This document shows, in pieces, positions 29,710-38,955 of a DNA stretch of 64,000 bases. How positions within the stretch are numbered: the stretch's first letter is position 1; each line of letters opens with the position of its first letter. Source of the stretch: Sphingomonas faeni (GTDB lineage: Bacteria > Pseudomonadota > Alphaproteobacteria > Sphingomonadales > Sphingomonadaceae); NCBI RefSeq assembly GCF_030817315.1, contig NZ_JAUSZF010000001.1:250501-314500 (forward strand), in the 5' to 3' direction. The translations under genes and the position numbers were made by a program. Below the pieces are notes generated by a model. That model searched no databases. It had not been told where the DNA came from and saw only the letters and a program-made list of their open reading frames with translations.

Positions 29710-31485
29710 CTAAGCCGCCTCGTTGAACTGCAAACTCGCCAGCCGCGCGTACAGCCCGCTGTTCGTCATCAGCGACCCATGCGAGCCCTCCTCGACGATC
29801 TGGCCATCGCTCATCACGATGATCCGCTCGGCCGCGCGCACGGTGGCGAGCCGGTGCGCGATGACCAAAGTCGTACGGTTCGCCATCAACCGCTCCAGAG
29901 CCTCCTGCACCAACCGCTCGCTCTCCGCATCGAGCGCACTGGTCGCCTCATCCAGCAGCAGGATCGGCGCATCGCGGAGCAGCGCACGCGCGATCGTCAC
30001 GCGCTGACGCTGGCCGCCCGAAAGCCGCGCACCGCCTTCGCCCAGGAACGTGTCGAGGCCCTCGGGCAATTTGCGCAGGAATTCGGCGGCGTTGGCGGCT
30101 TCGGCGGCGGCCCAGAGCTGGTCGTCGGTCGCGGACCAATCGCCGTAGCGGAGGTTGTCGCGCGCGGATGCACCGAAGATGATCGTCTCCTGCGGCACCA
30201 TCGCGATCCGCGCGCGGACCTCCGCCGGGTCGGCGTCGCGCAGGTCGATCCCGTCGAGCGTCACGCGCCCCGCATCGGGATCGTAGAAACGCTGCACCAA
30301 CTGGAACAACGTGGTCTTGCCCGCACCGGATGGCCCGACGACGGCGACCGTCTCGCCCGGCTTCACGTCGAGCGAGAAGCCGTTGAGCGCGGCGACGTCG
30401 CGGCGCGTCGGGTAATGGAACTGCACGCCCTCGAACGCGAGCGCGCCACGCGGGGGCTGCGGCAGCGCGACCGGGTTGGCGGGCGCGGCGATCTCGGGCG
30501 TCTCGCGCAGCAATTCCGACAGGCGCCCGGCGGCGCCGGCGCCGCGCAACAGGTCGCCATACACTTCGGTGAGCGCACCGAACGCGCCCGCGACGATCCC
30601 GCCGGTCAGCACGAACGCGGCGATCGCGCCGCCGCTGATGCGACCGGCCGCAACGTCGACCGCGCCTTCCCACAGCACCAACGTGATCGACCCGAACACG
30701 AGCCCGATCACGATCGCGGTCATCACCGCACGCAGCATGATCCGCGCGCGCGCCGCGGCAAACGTCGCGCCGACCGCGTCCGCGAACCGCGCGGCCTCGC
30801 GGTCTTCCTGCCCGAACGCCTGCACGACCTTCATCGCGCCGAGCGTCTCGGTCGCGATCGAGCCGACGTCGGCGACACGGTCCTGCGAGGTCCGCGAGTA
30901 ATTGCGTACGCGTTTGCCGAGCAGCGCGATCGGCAGAATGATCAGCGGAATGCCGATCATCAACATGCCCGCGAGCTTGGGCGAGATCGCGAATAGATAG
31001 ATCAGCCCGCCGATCCCGGTGAAGGTGTTGCGCAACGCGATCGACACCGTGCTGCCGACGACCTGTTCGATCAACGCAGTGTCCGACGTCAGGCGCGACG
31101 CGATCTCGGACGGACGGTTCTCCTCGAAGAAGCGCGGCGTCAGGCGGAGGAGGTGGCGCTGCACGGTGGTGCGGATGTCCGCGACGACGCGCTCGCCCAG
31201 CCACGAGACGTAATAGAAGCGCACCGCGGTTGCCAGCGCGAGCACGACGACGATCATCAGAAGATAGTGGAACGAGGTGCCGACCGAACCGCTCGCGCCG
31301 GGGCCGAAGCCGCGGTCGATCACGCGCTTGAACCCGTAGGGAATGCCGATCGTCGCCGCCGAGGTCATCATCAGCGCGAGGCCTGCGAAGGCGATCTGTC
31401 GGGGATATTGCGAGGCGTGCCGCCACACCATCGCGAGATCGCCGATCCGGCGGGACGTCTTCTCTTCGGGTATCGGCTTGGCCAT
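29710..31485 (-). CDS. ABC exporter half-transporter (MsbA/ABCB type)
   Basis: 591 residues, a fused permease-ATPase that works as a dimer in the inner membrane. The N-terminal half has about six transmembrane segments (residues 28-310); the ATPase half has Walker A GPSGAGKTT, Q-loop MVPQETIIFG, signature LSGGQRQ and Walker B ILLLDEATSALD, followed by the H-loop IAHRLATV. The substrate is unknown; lipid or drug export are usual in this family. It stands alone between a repeat region and the divergent phaZ. Confidence 0.9.
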   Translation of the reverse strand: MAKPIPEEKTSRRIGDLAMVWRHASQYPRQIAFAGLALMMTSAATIGIPYGFKRVIDRGFGPGASGSVGTSFHYLLMIVVVLALATAVRFYYVSWLGERVVADIRTTVQRHLLRLTPRFFEENRPSEIASRLTSDTALIEQVVGSTVSIALRNTFTGIGGLIYLFAISPKLAGMLMIGIPLIILPIALLGKRVRNYSRTSQDRVADVGSIATETLGAMKVVQAFGQEDREAARFADAVGATFAAARARIMLRAVMTAIVIGLVFGSITLVLWEGAVDVAAGRISGGAIAAFVLTGGIVAGAFGALTEVYGDLLRGAGAAGRLSELLRETPEIAAPANPVALPQPPRGALAFEGVQFHYPTRRDVAALNGFSLDVKPGETVAVVGPSGAGKTTLFQLVQRFYDPDAGRVTLDGIDLRDADPAEVRARIAMVPQETIIFGASARDNLRYGDWSATDDQLWAAAEAANAAEFLRKLPEGLDTFLGEGGARLSGGQRQRVTIARALLRDAPILLLDEATSALDAESERLVQEALERLMANRTTLVIAHRLATVRAAERIIVMSDGQIVEEGSHGSLMTNSGLYARLASLQFNEAA

Positions 31486-31672
31486 CCGCGGTGCCTAGCA
31501 GTGGCGAGGGTGGCGCTCAACGAGAACCGGGCGCCGTGAAGGGCGACGATCCGTCTCTCTCGACCACCGCCCCAGGCCACCGCACGGGACGGAGCACCGG
31601 TCGATCGCGCGTTGCACTGCGGCAAAATTGCGTTACCACCGTCCAAAGCCCGATGAGGCGAGAGGATACCGC

Positions 31673-32905
31673 ATGCTCTACGATGCCTATGAATTCCAGC
31701 GTTCGATGATGGCCGGCGCCAGCAGGATGGCCAGTTTCGGCGCGGATATGCTCAACAATCCGGCAAACCCGTTCGCCTATTTGGGCGGGGGCACGGTGGT
31801 GGCGTCGGCCCTCGAAGTGTTCGCACACGCGAATGCGACTCGCGGAAAGCCTGCCTTTGGGCTCGACACAACGACGATCGACGGCCGCGAGGTCGCGGTC
31901 CGCGAGGAGATCGTGTTGCGCAAGGACTTCGGGCAGCTGAAGCGCTTCGTCCGTGACGGCATCGACCATGGTCCGAAGCTGCTGATCGTCGCGCCGATGT
32001 CGGGTCATTACGCGACGCTGTTGCGTGGGACCGTCGAGCGCATGCTGCCGTTCGCGGACGTCTACATCACCGACTGGCGCGACGCACGCAGCGTGCCGTT
32101 GTCGGCCGGACGGTTCGATCTCGACGATTACATTGACTATCTGATTGCGTTCCTCGAGCAGATCGGCCCGAACGAAGGGCAGGGGGGCACGCACATGCTC
32201 GCCGTCTGCCAACCTTCGGTACCGTGCTATGCCGCCGCGGCGTTGATGAGTGCGGACAAGAACCCGTGCCGGCCGAAGACGCTGACGATGATGGGCGGTC
32301 CGGTGGATACGCGTGAGGCGCCGACCGCGGTGAACACGCTGGCGACCGAGCGGCCCCATGCGTGGTTCGAGCAGAACGTGATTGCGACGGTGCCGGGCAA
32401 TTACCCGGGTGCGGGGCGGAAGGTGTATCCGGGCTTCCTGCAACTCGCCGGGTTCATGTCGATGAACCTGGGCAACCACATGGTTTCGCATTGGGAGATG
32501 TATAAGCATCTCGTCCAGGGCGACGGGGAGAGCGCGTCGCAGAGCCAGGATTTCTACGAGGAATACCGCTCGGTCTGCGACATGACCGCGGAATTCTATC
32601 TTCAGACGATCGACGTCGTGTTCCAGAGCCATGCCTTGCCGCGCGGGATCATGACGCATCGCGGACGGCTGGTAGATCCGGCGGCGATCACGGACATCGG
32701 TCTGCTCGCGGTCGAGGGGGAGCGTGATGATATTTCGGGGCTGGGGCAAACGAAGGCGGCGCTGACGCTCGCGACCGCGTTACCCGATGAGAAGAAGCGC
32801 TATCTGATGGCGGAAGGTGCCGGTCACTATGGCATCTTCAACGGCTCGCGCTGGCGCGACAAGATCGCACCGGTTGTCGAAGAGTTCATCACCGCGAACG
32901 GGTGA
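31673..32905 (+). CDS. phaZ: Intracellular polyhydroxyalkanoate depolymerase
   Basis: Degrades intracellular PHB/PHA granules. 410 residues, alpha/beta-hydrolase fold of the PHB_depo_C family. The nucleophile motif AVCQPSVPCYAA has Cys where many hydrolases have Ser; Cys is the known nucleophile of intracellular PhaZ enzymes. LLAVEGERDDISG and AEGAGHYGIFNGSRWRD supply the likely Asp and His. The start MLYDAYEFQRS is set by AGAGGA at 31661-31666. A thiolase gene lies nearby, consistent with PHA metabolism, but no PHA synthase is in the window. Confidence 0.88.
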   Translation: MLYDAYEFQRSMMAGASRMASFGADMLNNPANPFAYLGGGTVVASALEVFAHANATRGKPAFGLDTTTIDGREVAVREEIVLRKDFGQLKRFVRDGIDHGPKLLIVAPMSGHYATLLRGTVERMLPFADVYITDWRDARSVPLSAGRFDLDDYIDYLIAFLEQIGPNEGQGGTHMLAVCQPSVPCYAAAALMSADKNPCRPKTLTMMGGPVDTREAPTAVNTLATERPHAWFEQNVIATVPGNYPGAGRKVYPGFLQLAGFMSMNLGNHMVSHWEMYKHLVQGDGESASQSQDFYEEYRSVCDMTAEFYLQTIDVVFQSHALPRGIMTHRGRLVDPAAITDIGLLAVEGERDDISGLGQTKAALTLATALPDEKKRYLMAEGAGHYGIFNGSRWRDKIAPVVEEFITANG

Positions 32906-32909
32906 TAAA

Positions 32910-32936
32910 ATGGGCAGCCCCGTGCGGGCTGCCCAT
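32910..32936 (-). terminator. Bidirectional terminator between phaZ and the pyridoxamine-oxidase-like gene
   Basis: A perfect 11-bp stem (ATGGGCAGCCC / GGGCTGCCCAT) with a 5-base loop. On the minus strand it is followed by TTTTATC. It lies between converging genes. Confidence 0.8.
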
Positions 32937-32943
32937 GATTGGC

Positions 32944-33426
32944 TCAGGCGATCGAGTTCACCACCGCGTGGCTGCTCGACTCGTCCGGACGGATCGTGCC
33001 GCCGAACAGCATTTTGAGACGGCCGCCGACCGAGATATCGGTTTCCCACAGCTCGGCGCTGTCGATGTCGAAGCGCAGCAGCGTGAGGTTCGGGTCTTCC
33101 TTGCCGTCCGGAAACCAAGCCTCGACCTGGTTGTTCCAGAGCTTATCGATCTGCGTGCGGTCGTTCGACGTCGAGACGTTGCCCGCCATGCAGGCGAAGA
33201 AATCATGGCCCTTGCCGACGAACTGCGCCATCGCCGCGCCGCCCTTGGCGATGCGGTTGTCGCGACCGGCGAAGAAGAACAGCGTGTTGGGCTGATCGTC
33301 GTCGATCTGCGCGGTCATCGGCTCGGAATGCTGGCCATCATGCAGCCCGATCATCACGAACGGGCTAGCCTTCAACTTGTCGATGAACTTCGCTGCGACC
33401 TCCTGCGGGGTATCCTTGTCGGCCAT
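32944..33426 (-). CDS. Pyridoxamine 5'-phosphate oxidase-like (stress protein 26 type) protein
   Basis: 160 residues with a split-barrel flavin-binding fold: FVMIGLHDGQHSEPMTAQID, TLFFFAGRDNRIAKGG and DDNPNLTLLRF-like strands. General stress protein 26 relatives bind FMN or FAD, but their reactions are unknown. ATG 33426 is chosen over one two codons upstream because AGGAG is seven bases before it. Transcribed alone, converging on phaZ. Confidence 0.82.
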   Translation of the reverse strand: MADKDTPQEVAAKFIDKLKASPFVMIGLHDGQHSEPMTAQIDDDQPNTLFFFAGRDNRIAKGGAAMAQFVGKGHDFFACMAGNVSTSNDRTQIDKLWNNQVEAWFPDGKEDPNLTLLRFDIDSAELWETDISVGGRLKMLFGGTIRPDESSSHAVVNSIA

Positions 33427-33581
33427 CGTCATTCTCCTATTGGCTTGGATTGCCACTGAGAACGGGCGGGGCGGGGGTTGGTTGCGCGTACCGTTACGCG
33501 ATGCCGCTTGGTGAAAGCGTGTGGAGGGCGCCATGATAGCGACGGCAGTAGTTCTGCTGCCGAACAAGAAAGGTAAGGTGT

Positions 33582-33674
33582 ATGCAACTTGCCGATCTGT
33601 CCTTGATCCTCGGCATGCTCTTCGCCTTCGCGACTCTGGTCGTGAAGATCATCGAAGTGTCACGCAAAGGCTAG
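33582..33674 (+). CDS. Possible 30-residue single-helix membrane peptide
   Basis: A short open frame with AAGGT just upstream encodes MQLADLSLILGMLFAFATLV followed by VKIIEVSRKG: one hydrophobic helix and a basic tail. Size and layout resemble small type I toxins and holin-like peptides. A stem GGCAG/CTGCC lies upstream (33542-33561) and a GGGGCTC/GAGCCCC inverted repeat downstream. The motif GGTGTATGCAAC around its start recurs at about 33762-33773, suggesting a decayed second copy. Not similar to anything I can name with certainty. Confidence 0.45.
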   Translation: MQLADLSLILGMLFAFATLVVKIIEVSRKG

Positions 33675-33815
33675 GTGCACGGGAGGGGCTCGATCTAGCA
33701 GTCGAGTCCCAAACGTATTGAGCCCCGGCCGCTAGCACGACCGAGGCCCAGACACGAAAGGCGGTGTATGCAACGCCGATACAGTACATGCGCTACACCG
33801 GTGTGGATTTCAAGA

Positions 33816-34994
33816 TCACAGCACTTCGAACAACCCGGCTGCACCCATGCCGCCGCCGACGCACATCGTCACCACGACATATTTCGCACCGCGACGCTTG
33901 CCTTCGATCAGCGCGTGGCCGGTCGCGCGCGCGCCGGTCATGCCGTAGGGGTGGCCGATCGAGATGGCGCCGCCGCTGACGTTGAGCAGCTCGTCGGGGA
34001 TGCCGAGGTTGTCGCGGCAATAGAGGACCTGCACCGCGAACGCCTCGTTCAGTTCCCACAAGCCGATATCGTCCATCTTCAGGCCGAAGCGCTTGAGCAG
34101 CTTGGGGATCGCCACGACGGGGCCGATGCCCATCTCGTCGGGCTCGGTGCCGCCGACTGCCATGCCGACATAGCGGCCGAGTGGCTGGAGACCGCGCTGC
34201 GAGGCGATCTTCTCTTCCATCAGCACCGAGGACGACGAGCCGTCGGAGAGCTGCGAGGCGTTGCCGGCGGTGATCGTGAAGTCTGGGCCCATCACGGGCT
34301 TCAGCGACTGGAGGCCTTCGAGTGTGGTATCGGCGCGGTTGCCCTCGTCCTTGGTGATCGTCACGTCCTTGTACGTGACTTCCTTAGTCGCCTTGTCGAC
34401 GATGGCCATGTTGGCGTCGACGGGGATGATCTCGGCGTCGAAATAGCCGGCGGCTTGCGCGGCGGCGGTGCGTTGCTGCGACTGGAGCCCGTAGGCGTCC
34501 ATCGCGTCGCGGCTGATGCCGTAGCGCTTGGCGACGACTTCGGCGGTCTGCAGCATCGGCATGTAGACGTCCTTGTGCATCGCGATAAGCTGGGGATCGG
34601 GCGCGACGCGCATCTGCGGGGTCTGGACGAGGCTGATGCTCTCGACGCCGCCGCCGATCGTGATGTCCATGTTGTCGGTGATGATCTGCTTGGCAGCGGT
34701 GGCGATCGCCATCAGGCCCGACGCGCACTGGCGGTCGACCGACATGCCCGAGACGGTGACCGGGAGCCCGGCGCGCAGCAAGGACGTACGGGCGATGTTG
34801 CCGGCCTGGTGACCCTGCTGGAGCGCGCAGCCGAAGACGACGTCGTCGACTTCGGCGCCGTCGATGCCGGCACGCTCGACCGCGGCCTTGATCGAATGCG
34901 ACGCGAGGGTGGGCGCCGGGGTGTTGTTGAAGCCACCGCGATAGGCGCGGCCGATGGGGGTGCGGGCGGTAGAGACAATGACGGCTGAGCGCAT
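33816..34994 (-). CDS. Thiolase family protein (acetyl-CoA acyltransferase)
   Basis: Condenses or cleaves acyl-CoA/acetyl-CoA. 392 residues. The acylated Cys lies in [10 protein letters not shown], the His in [16 protein letters not shown] and the second Cys in [16 protein letters not shown], all at normal spacing. It could serve beta-oxidation or acetoacetyl-CoA formation for PHB; the sequence does not decide. It is followed on its upstream side by a MaoC-type hydratase on the same strand, 64 bases away, so the two may be linked functionally in fatty acid metabolism. Confidence 0.93.
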   Translation of the reverse strand: MRSAVIVSTARTPIGRAYRGGFNNTPAPTLASHSIKAAVERAGIDGAEVDDVVFGCALQQGHQAGNIARTSLLRAGLPVTVSGMSVDRQCASGLMAIATAAKQIITDNMDITIGGGVESISLVQTPQMRVAPDPQLIAMHKDVYMPMLQTAEVVAKRYGISRDAMDAYGLQSQQRTAAAQAAGYFDAEIIPVDANMAIVDKATKEVTYKDVTITKDEGNRADTTLEGLQSLKPVMGPDFTITAGNASQLSDGSSSSVLMEEKIASQRGLQPLGRYVGMAVGGTEPDEMGIGPVVAIPKLLKRFGLKMDDIGLWELNEAFAVQVLYCRDNLGIPDELLNVSGGAISIGHPYGMTGARATGHALIEGKRRGAKYVVVTMCVGGGMGAAGLFEVL

Positions 34995-35058
34995 GATAAA
35001 CCTCTCGAAAAGCAGACGAATGTGGAAAGAAGATTAGGCCGGGTTAGGCCAAGATCGG

Positions 35059-35535
35059 TTACTCGGCGGAAGCTGGGGCGACGAAGACCTGACTAAGCCA
35101 TTCGGCGATCAGGGCTGGCTTGTCCTGGCCCTCGATCTCTACGGTGAACTCCATCGATTGCTGCCACTGGCCTGGCTTTTTTTCGTTGAAACTCAATAGC
35201 TTGAACCGCCCCCGGACCTTGCTGCCGGACCGGACGGGGCTGAGGAAGCGAACCTTTTCGCCGCCGTAGTTCACGCCCATTATCGCGCCCTCGATCTGCG
35301 GCGCGTCTGGCACCTTCGACGACAATAGCGGCATCAGCGACAGCGTCAGGAAGCCGTGCGCGATCGTGCTGCCGAACGGGGTCTGCGCCGCGCGGACCGG
35401 ATCGATGTGGATGAACTGGTGATCGCCGGTCGCGTCGGCGAATTTGTCGATCATGGCCTGCGTGACCTCGACCCAGTCGGAAACCGTCTCGGTGCCGATG
35501 CGCTGCTGCATCTGCGCGGTGGTGATCGTCGCCAC
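35059..35535 (-). CDS. MaoC-like acyl dehydratase (hot-dog fold)
   Basis: About 158 residues. The R-hydratase motif is visible: FADATGDHQFIHIDPVRAAQTPFGSTIAHGFLTLSL, with Asp and His of the dyad. Likely hydrates enoyl-CoA, feeding beta-oxidation or PHA synthesis. I choose the GTG at 35535 (MATITTAQMQQ) because GAGGGG lies six bases upstream; the ATG at 35556 is possible. It lies directly upstream of the thiolase in the same direction. Confidence 0.82.
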   Translation of the reverse strand: MATITTAQMQQRIGTETVSDWVEVTQAMIDKFADATGDHQFIHIDPVRAAQTPFGSTIAHGFLTLSLMPLLSSKVPDAPQIEGAIMGVNYGGEKVRFLSPVRSGSKVRGRFKLLSFNEKKPGQWQQSMEFTVEIEGQDKPALIAEWLSQVFVAPASAE

Positions 35536-35632
35536 GGCATTCCCCTCAAAGCTCATTTGGCGCTAAGCGCTGAAATGTCTCTAGGCGTACAGGCGAGCGG
35601 ACCGCAAGCCTCACCCAACCGGAAGCTGGAAA

Positions 35633-38600
35633 ATGTCGACTGCCGTAACGTCCAATGCCCGTGATATCATGGCGAAGCTGTACCGCGCGAGCGAACCCGA
35701 TGTTCTAAAACCGTTGCTGGACCGCGCCGCGCTCGATTCGGATTCGCGCGAGCGGGTGATGGGGCATGCACTGGGGCTGCTCGCGGACCTGCGGGCGGCG
35801 CAGAGCAAGGGCTGGGTGAACCAGTTCCTCCAGGAATATCGGCTTAATTCGTCGGAAGGCGTCGCGTTGCTGTCGCTGGCGGAGGCGTTCCTGCGCGTGC
35901 CCGATCCGGAGACGGCGGATTTGCTGATCGCGGACAAGCTGGGCGATGCCGATTGGCGCGCGCACGCGGGGAAATCGAACTCGAAGCTCGTCAATTCGGC
36001 GACCTGGGGGCTGGTGGTCGGCCGCGTACTGGTGGGCGAAGGGTCGACCGGGCCGCTGCGGCGCCTGATCAGCCGCGCGGGCGAGCCGTTCGTGCGGCAG
36101 GCGGTCGGCGCGGCGATGAAGATGATGGGCGAGATCTTCGTGATGGGCCGGACCATCGACGAGGCGATGAAGCGGATGCGTCGCCCGGAGAACAAGGGCT
36201 TTACGGCGAGCTTCGACATGCTCGGCGAGGCGGCGCGGACGCATGCCGATGCGCAGCGATACTTCCAGGCGTATGTCGGTGCGGTCGATGCGGTCGGGCG
36301 CGATCCGGCGGCGGGGCACTCGATCTCGGTCAAGCTGTCGGCGCTGCACCCGCGCTACGAGGTGGCGCGGTGGAGCGAGTGCGTGCCCGCGCTGACCGAG
36401 ATGCTGGAGGCGCTGGCGGTGCAGGCGGCGTCGAAGGGCATCGCGCTGACCGTCGACGCGGAGGAATCCGAGCGGCTGGAGATGAGTCTGGACATCATTG
36501 GCGCGGTCGCTGGGCTGCCGTCGCTGAAGGGCTGGGACGGGTTCGGCATGGCGGTGCAGGCTTATGGCAAGCGCGCGCGGCCGGTAATCGAGTGGGCGAA
36601 CGGGCTGGACCGCGTGATGAACGTGCGGCTGGTGAAGGGCGCGTATTGGGATAGCGAGATCAAGCGGACGCAGGTCGAGGGGCTGGCGGACTATCCGCTG
36701 TTCACGCGCAAGGCGGCGACCGACGTGTCGTATCTGGCGGTCGCGAAGGACATGCTGGCGGCCGAGAATATCCGGCCGGCGTTTGCGAGCCACAATGCGC
36801 TGACGGTCGCGACGATCATGGAGTGGGCGGGGAACTCGCGCGATTTCGAGTTCCAGCGGCTGCACGGGATGGGTGACGGGCTGTACGAGCGGCTGGTGCA
36901 GGAGAATGGGTATCATTGCCGGGTTTATGCGCCGGTCGGGGGGCATCGTGATCTGCTGGCGTATCTGGTTCGGCGGTTGCTGGAGAATGGGGCGAATTCC
37001 AGCTTCGTGCATCAGTTGGCGGACGAGCGGCTGACCGAGGCTGAGATTCTGGCGGATCCGGTGGCGAAGATCGCTGCGGTCGGGGGGAAGCGGCATCCTA
37101 GCATTCCGTTGCCAGTGGATCTTTTCGGGGCTGGGGGACACCGGAATTCTGCCGGGTTGGATTTGAGTGATGTGGGGACGCTTGAGACGACGGTGCGGGC
37201 CGTCAATTCCCCCCTCCCGCATGCGGGAGGGGCCGGGGGTGGGCTCGCGCTATCGTCGTCGGCTACGGTCGGTGATGAGCGGCCGGTCGCAAGCGTTGCG
37301 TTCAATGGTGAGCGCGTGCCCACCCCTAGCCCCTCCCGCACGCGGGAGGGGGATCAGGTTGCGGCTGCAATCACCCGCGCGCATGCGGCGTTTCCGGCTT
37401 GGTCGCGGACGCCGGTGGATGATCGGGCAGCCTGTCTGGAACGGCTCGCCGACCTGCTAGAGAAGCACCGCGACGAGCTGATGGCGATCTGCGTGCAGGA
37501 GGCGTTCAAGACGATCGCGGATGCGATCGGCGAAGTGCGTGAGGCGGCCGATTTCTGTCGCTATTATGCGCAGCAGGCGCGGACGAACCTCCAGGCGATC
37601 GAGTTGCCGGGGCCGACCGGCGAGCGCAACATGCTGCATATCGAGGGCCGCGGTGTCTGGGCGACGATCGCGCCGTGGAACTTCCCGTTGGCGATCTTCC
37701 TCGGCCAGACGGTGGCGGCGCTCGTGACGGGCAACAGCGTGGTCGCCAAGCCTGCGCCGCAGACGCCGCGGATCGCCGCGCTTGCGGTTGCGCTGGCGCA
37801 TGAGGCCGGGGTGCCGGCCGACGTGCTGATCCTCGTGACCGGTGGTACCGAGGTCGGCGCCGCGCTGACCGCGGACGTGCGGATCCAGGGGGTCGCGTTC
37901 ACCGGATCGACCGCGACCGCGCGCAAGATCGCGCGGGCGCTGCTCGACGACGACACGCGGCCGATCGTGCCGCTGATTGCCGAGACGGGCGGGATCAATG
38001 CGATGATCGTCGATTCCACCGCGCTGCCCGAGCAGGTGGTGGCGGACGTGATCGCGTCGTCGTTCCGGTCGGCGGGACAGCGTTGTTCGGCGTTGCGGCT
38101 GCTGCTGGTGCAGGAGGATATCGCGGACGGCGTGATCGAGATGCTGTCAGGCGCGATGGAGACGCTGCGGATCGGGCGTTCGGGCGATCCCGCGACCGAT
38201 GTCGGGCCGGTGATCGACCAGGCTGCGTACGACAAGCTGATGGCGTACCGTGAGAGCGTGCGCGGGCAGTGGCTGAAGACGCTCGACGTGCCGACGGATG
38301 GGCTGTTCGTGCCGCCGACATTGGTACGGATCGGTGCGATCGAGGATCTGAACCAGGAGTGGTTCGGGCCGATCCTGCATGTCGCGACGTGGGAGGCGGG
38401 CAGGCTCAGTGAGACAATCGCCCGGGTCAACGCCAAGGGCTATGGCCTGACGATGGGGCTGCACAGCCGCATCGCGCGCGCGGCGGAAGTGATCGAGGCC
38501 GAGGCTGCGGTAGGGAATCTGTATATCAACCGGTCGATGATCGGCGCGGTGGTCGGGTCGCAGCCGTTCGGAGGCGAGGGGCTTTCGGGGACCGGGCCTA

Positions 38601-38716
38601 AGGCTGGCGGGCCGCGGTATCTGTACCGGTTCTGTGCGGAGCGGGCGGTTTCGGTGGATACGACGTCTGCTGGGGGGAATGCGACGTTGTTGTCGTTGGA
38701 TGAGGGCGGGATTTAG
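35633..38716 (+). CDS. putA: Bifunctional proline dehydrogenase / glutamate-semialdehyde dehydrogenase PutA with an in-frame insert
   Basis: Oxidises proline to glutamate. 1027 residues: N-terminal helical region, FAD proline dehydrogenase domain (about 180-500; VKLSALHPRYE, VRLVKGAYWDSEIK, ASHNALT, RLHGMGDGLYE), a linker, and an aldehyde dehydrogenase domain from about 575 (APWNFPLAIFLGQTVAALVTGN, FTGSTATARKIA, AETGGINAMIVD and the catalytic Cys in SAGQRCSALRL). No N-terminal ribbon-helix-helix DNA-binding domain, so it is unlikely to be a repressor. Residues about 525-573 of the linker translate a palindromic element. Confidence 0.94.
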   Translation: MSTAVTSNARDIMAKLYRASEPDVLKPLLDRAALDSDSRERVMGHALGLLADLRAAQSKGWVNQFLQEYRLNSSEGVALLSLAEAFLRVPDPETADLLIADKLGDADWRAHAGKSNSKLVNSATWGLVVGRVLVGEGSTGPLRRLISRAGEPFVRQAVGAAMKMMGEIFVMGRTIDEAMKRMRRPENKGFTASFDMLGEAARTHADAQRYFQAYVGAVDAVGRDPAAGHSISVKLSALHPRYEVARWSECVPALTEMLEALAVQAASKGIALTVDAEESERLEMSLDIIGAVAGLPSLKGWDGFGMAVQAYGKRARPVIEWANGLDRVMNVRLVKGAYWDSEIKRTQVEGLADYPLFTRKAATDVSYLAVAKDMLAAENIRPAFASHNALTVATIMEWAGNSRDFEFQRLHGMGDGLYERLVQENGYHCRVYAPVGGHRDLLAYLVRRLLENGANSSFVHQLADERLTEAEILADPVAKIAAVGGKRHPSIPLPVDLFGAGGHRNSAGLDLSDVGTLETTVRAVNSPLPHAGGAGGGLALSSSATVGDERPVASVAFNGERVPTPSPSRTREGDQVAAAITRAHAAFPAWSRTPVDDRAACLERLADLLEKHRDELMAICVQEAFKTIADAIGEVREAADFCRYYAQQARTNLQAIELPGPTGERNMLHIEGRGVWATIAPWNFPLAIFLGQTVAALVTGNSVVAKPAPQTPRIAALAVALAHEAGVPADVLILVTGGTEVGAALTADVRIQGVAFTGSTATARKIARALLDDDTRPIVPLIAETGGINAMIVDSTALPEQVVADVIASSFRSAGQRCSALRLLLVQEDIADGVIEMLSGAMETLRIGRSGDPATDVGPVIDQAAYDKLMAYRESVRGQWLKTLDVPTDGLFVPPTLVRIGAIEDLNQEWFGPILHVATWEAGRLSETIARVNAKGYGLTMGLHSRIARAAEVIEAEAAVGNLYINRSMIGAVVGSQPFGGEGLSGTGPKAGGPRYLYRFCAERAVSVDTTSAGGNATLLSLDEGGI
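37211..37351. repeat. Composite palindromic element 9, inside putA
   Basis: Hairpins CCCCTCCCGCATGCGGGAGGGG and CCCCTCCCGCACGCGGGAGGGG with a GGGGGTGGGCTCGCGC arm and GCGCGTGCCCACCCC. 141 bases, a multiple of three, open in the putA frame between the two enzyme domains. Confidence 0.88.
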
Positions 38717-38748
38717 GGTTCATTACTCGAGCACTTCTCTCCTTTCCT

Positions 38749-38843
38749 GTCATTCCCGCGAAGGCGGGAACCCATACTGGCTGGCCGCGAGGCTAATCGC
38801 GACGCCTTGCGTATATGGGTCCCCGCCTCCGCGGGGATGACGA
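38749..38843. repeat. GCGAAGGCGGGAA-type inverted repeat
   Basis: Arms TCATTCCCGCGAAGGCGGGAACCCATA and TATGGGTCCCCGCCTCCGCGGGGATGA enclose a loop. It lies after putA. Confidence 0.8.
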
Positions 38844-38875
38844 CGGGAACGGATATATGGAAGGGCTTGCACGCT

Positions 38876-38954
38876 GTTCTCCCGCGAAAGCGGGAGTCCA
38901 GGGTTCCAAGGGACTATGTTTGTGACCCTGGGCCCCTGCTTTCGCAAGGGAACG
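38876..38954. repeat. GCGAAAGCGGGAG-type inverted repeat
   Basis: TTCTCCCGCGAAAGCGGGAGTCCAGGG pairs with CCCTGGGCCCCTGCTTTCGCAAGGGAA. It ends two bases before the stop of the MscS gene and could act as that gene's terminator. Confidence 0.8.
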
Positions 38955-38955
38955 A

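Noticed and set aside
33675-33760. tRNA or riboswitch in the structured stretch after the tiny peptide
   Set aside because: Hairpins are present, but no cloverleaf or known aptamer pattern.
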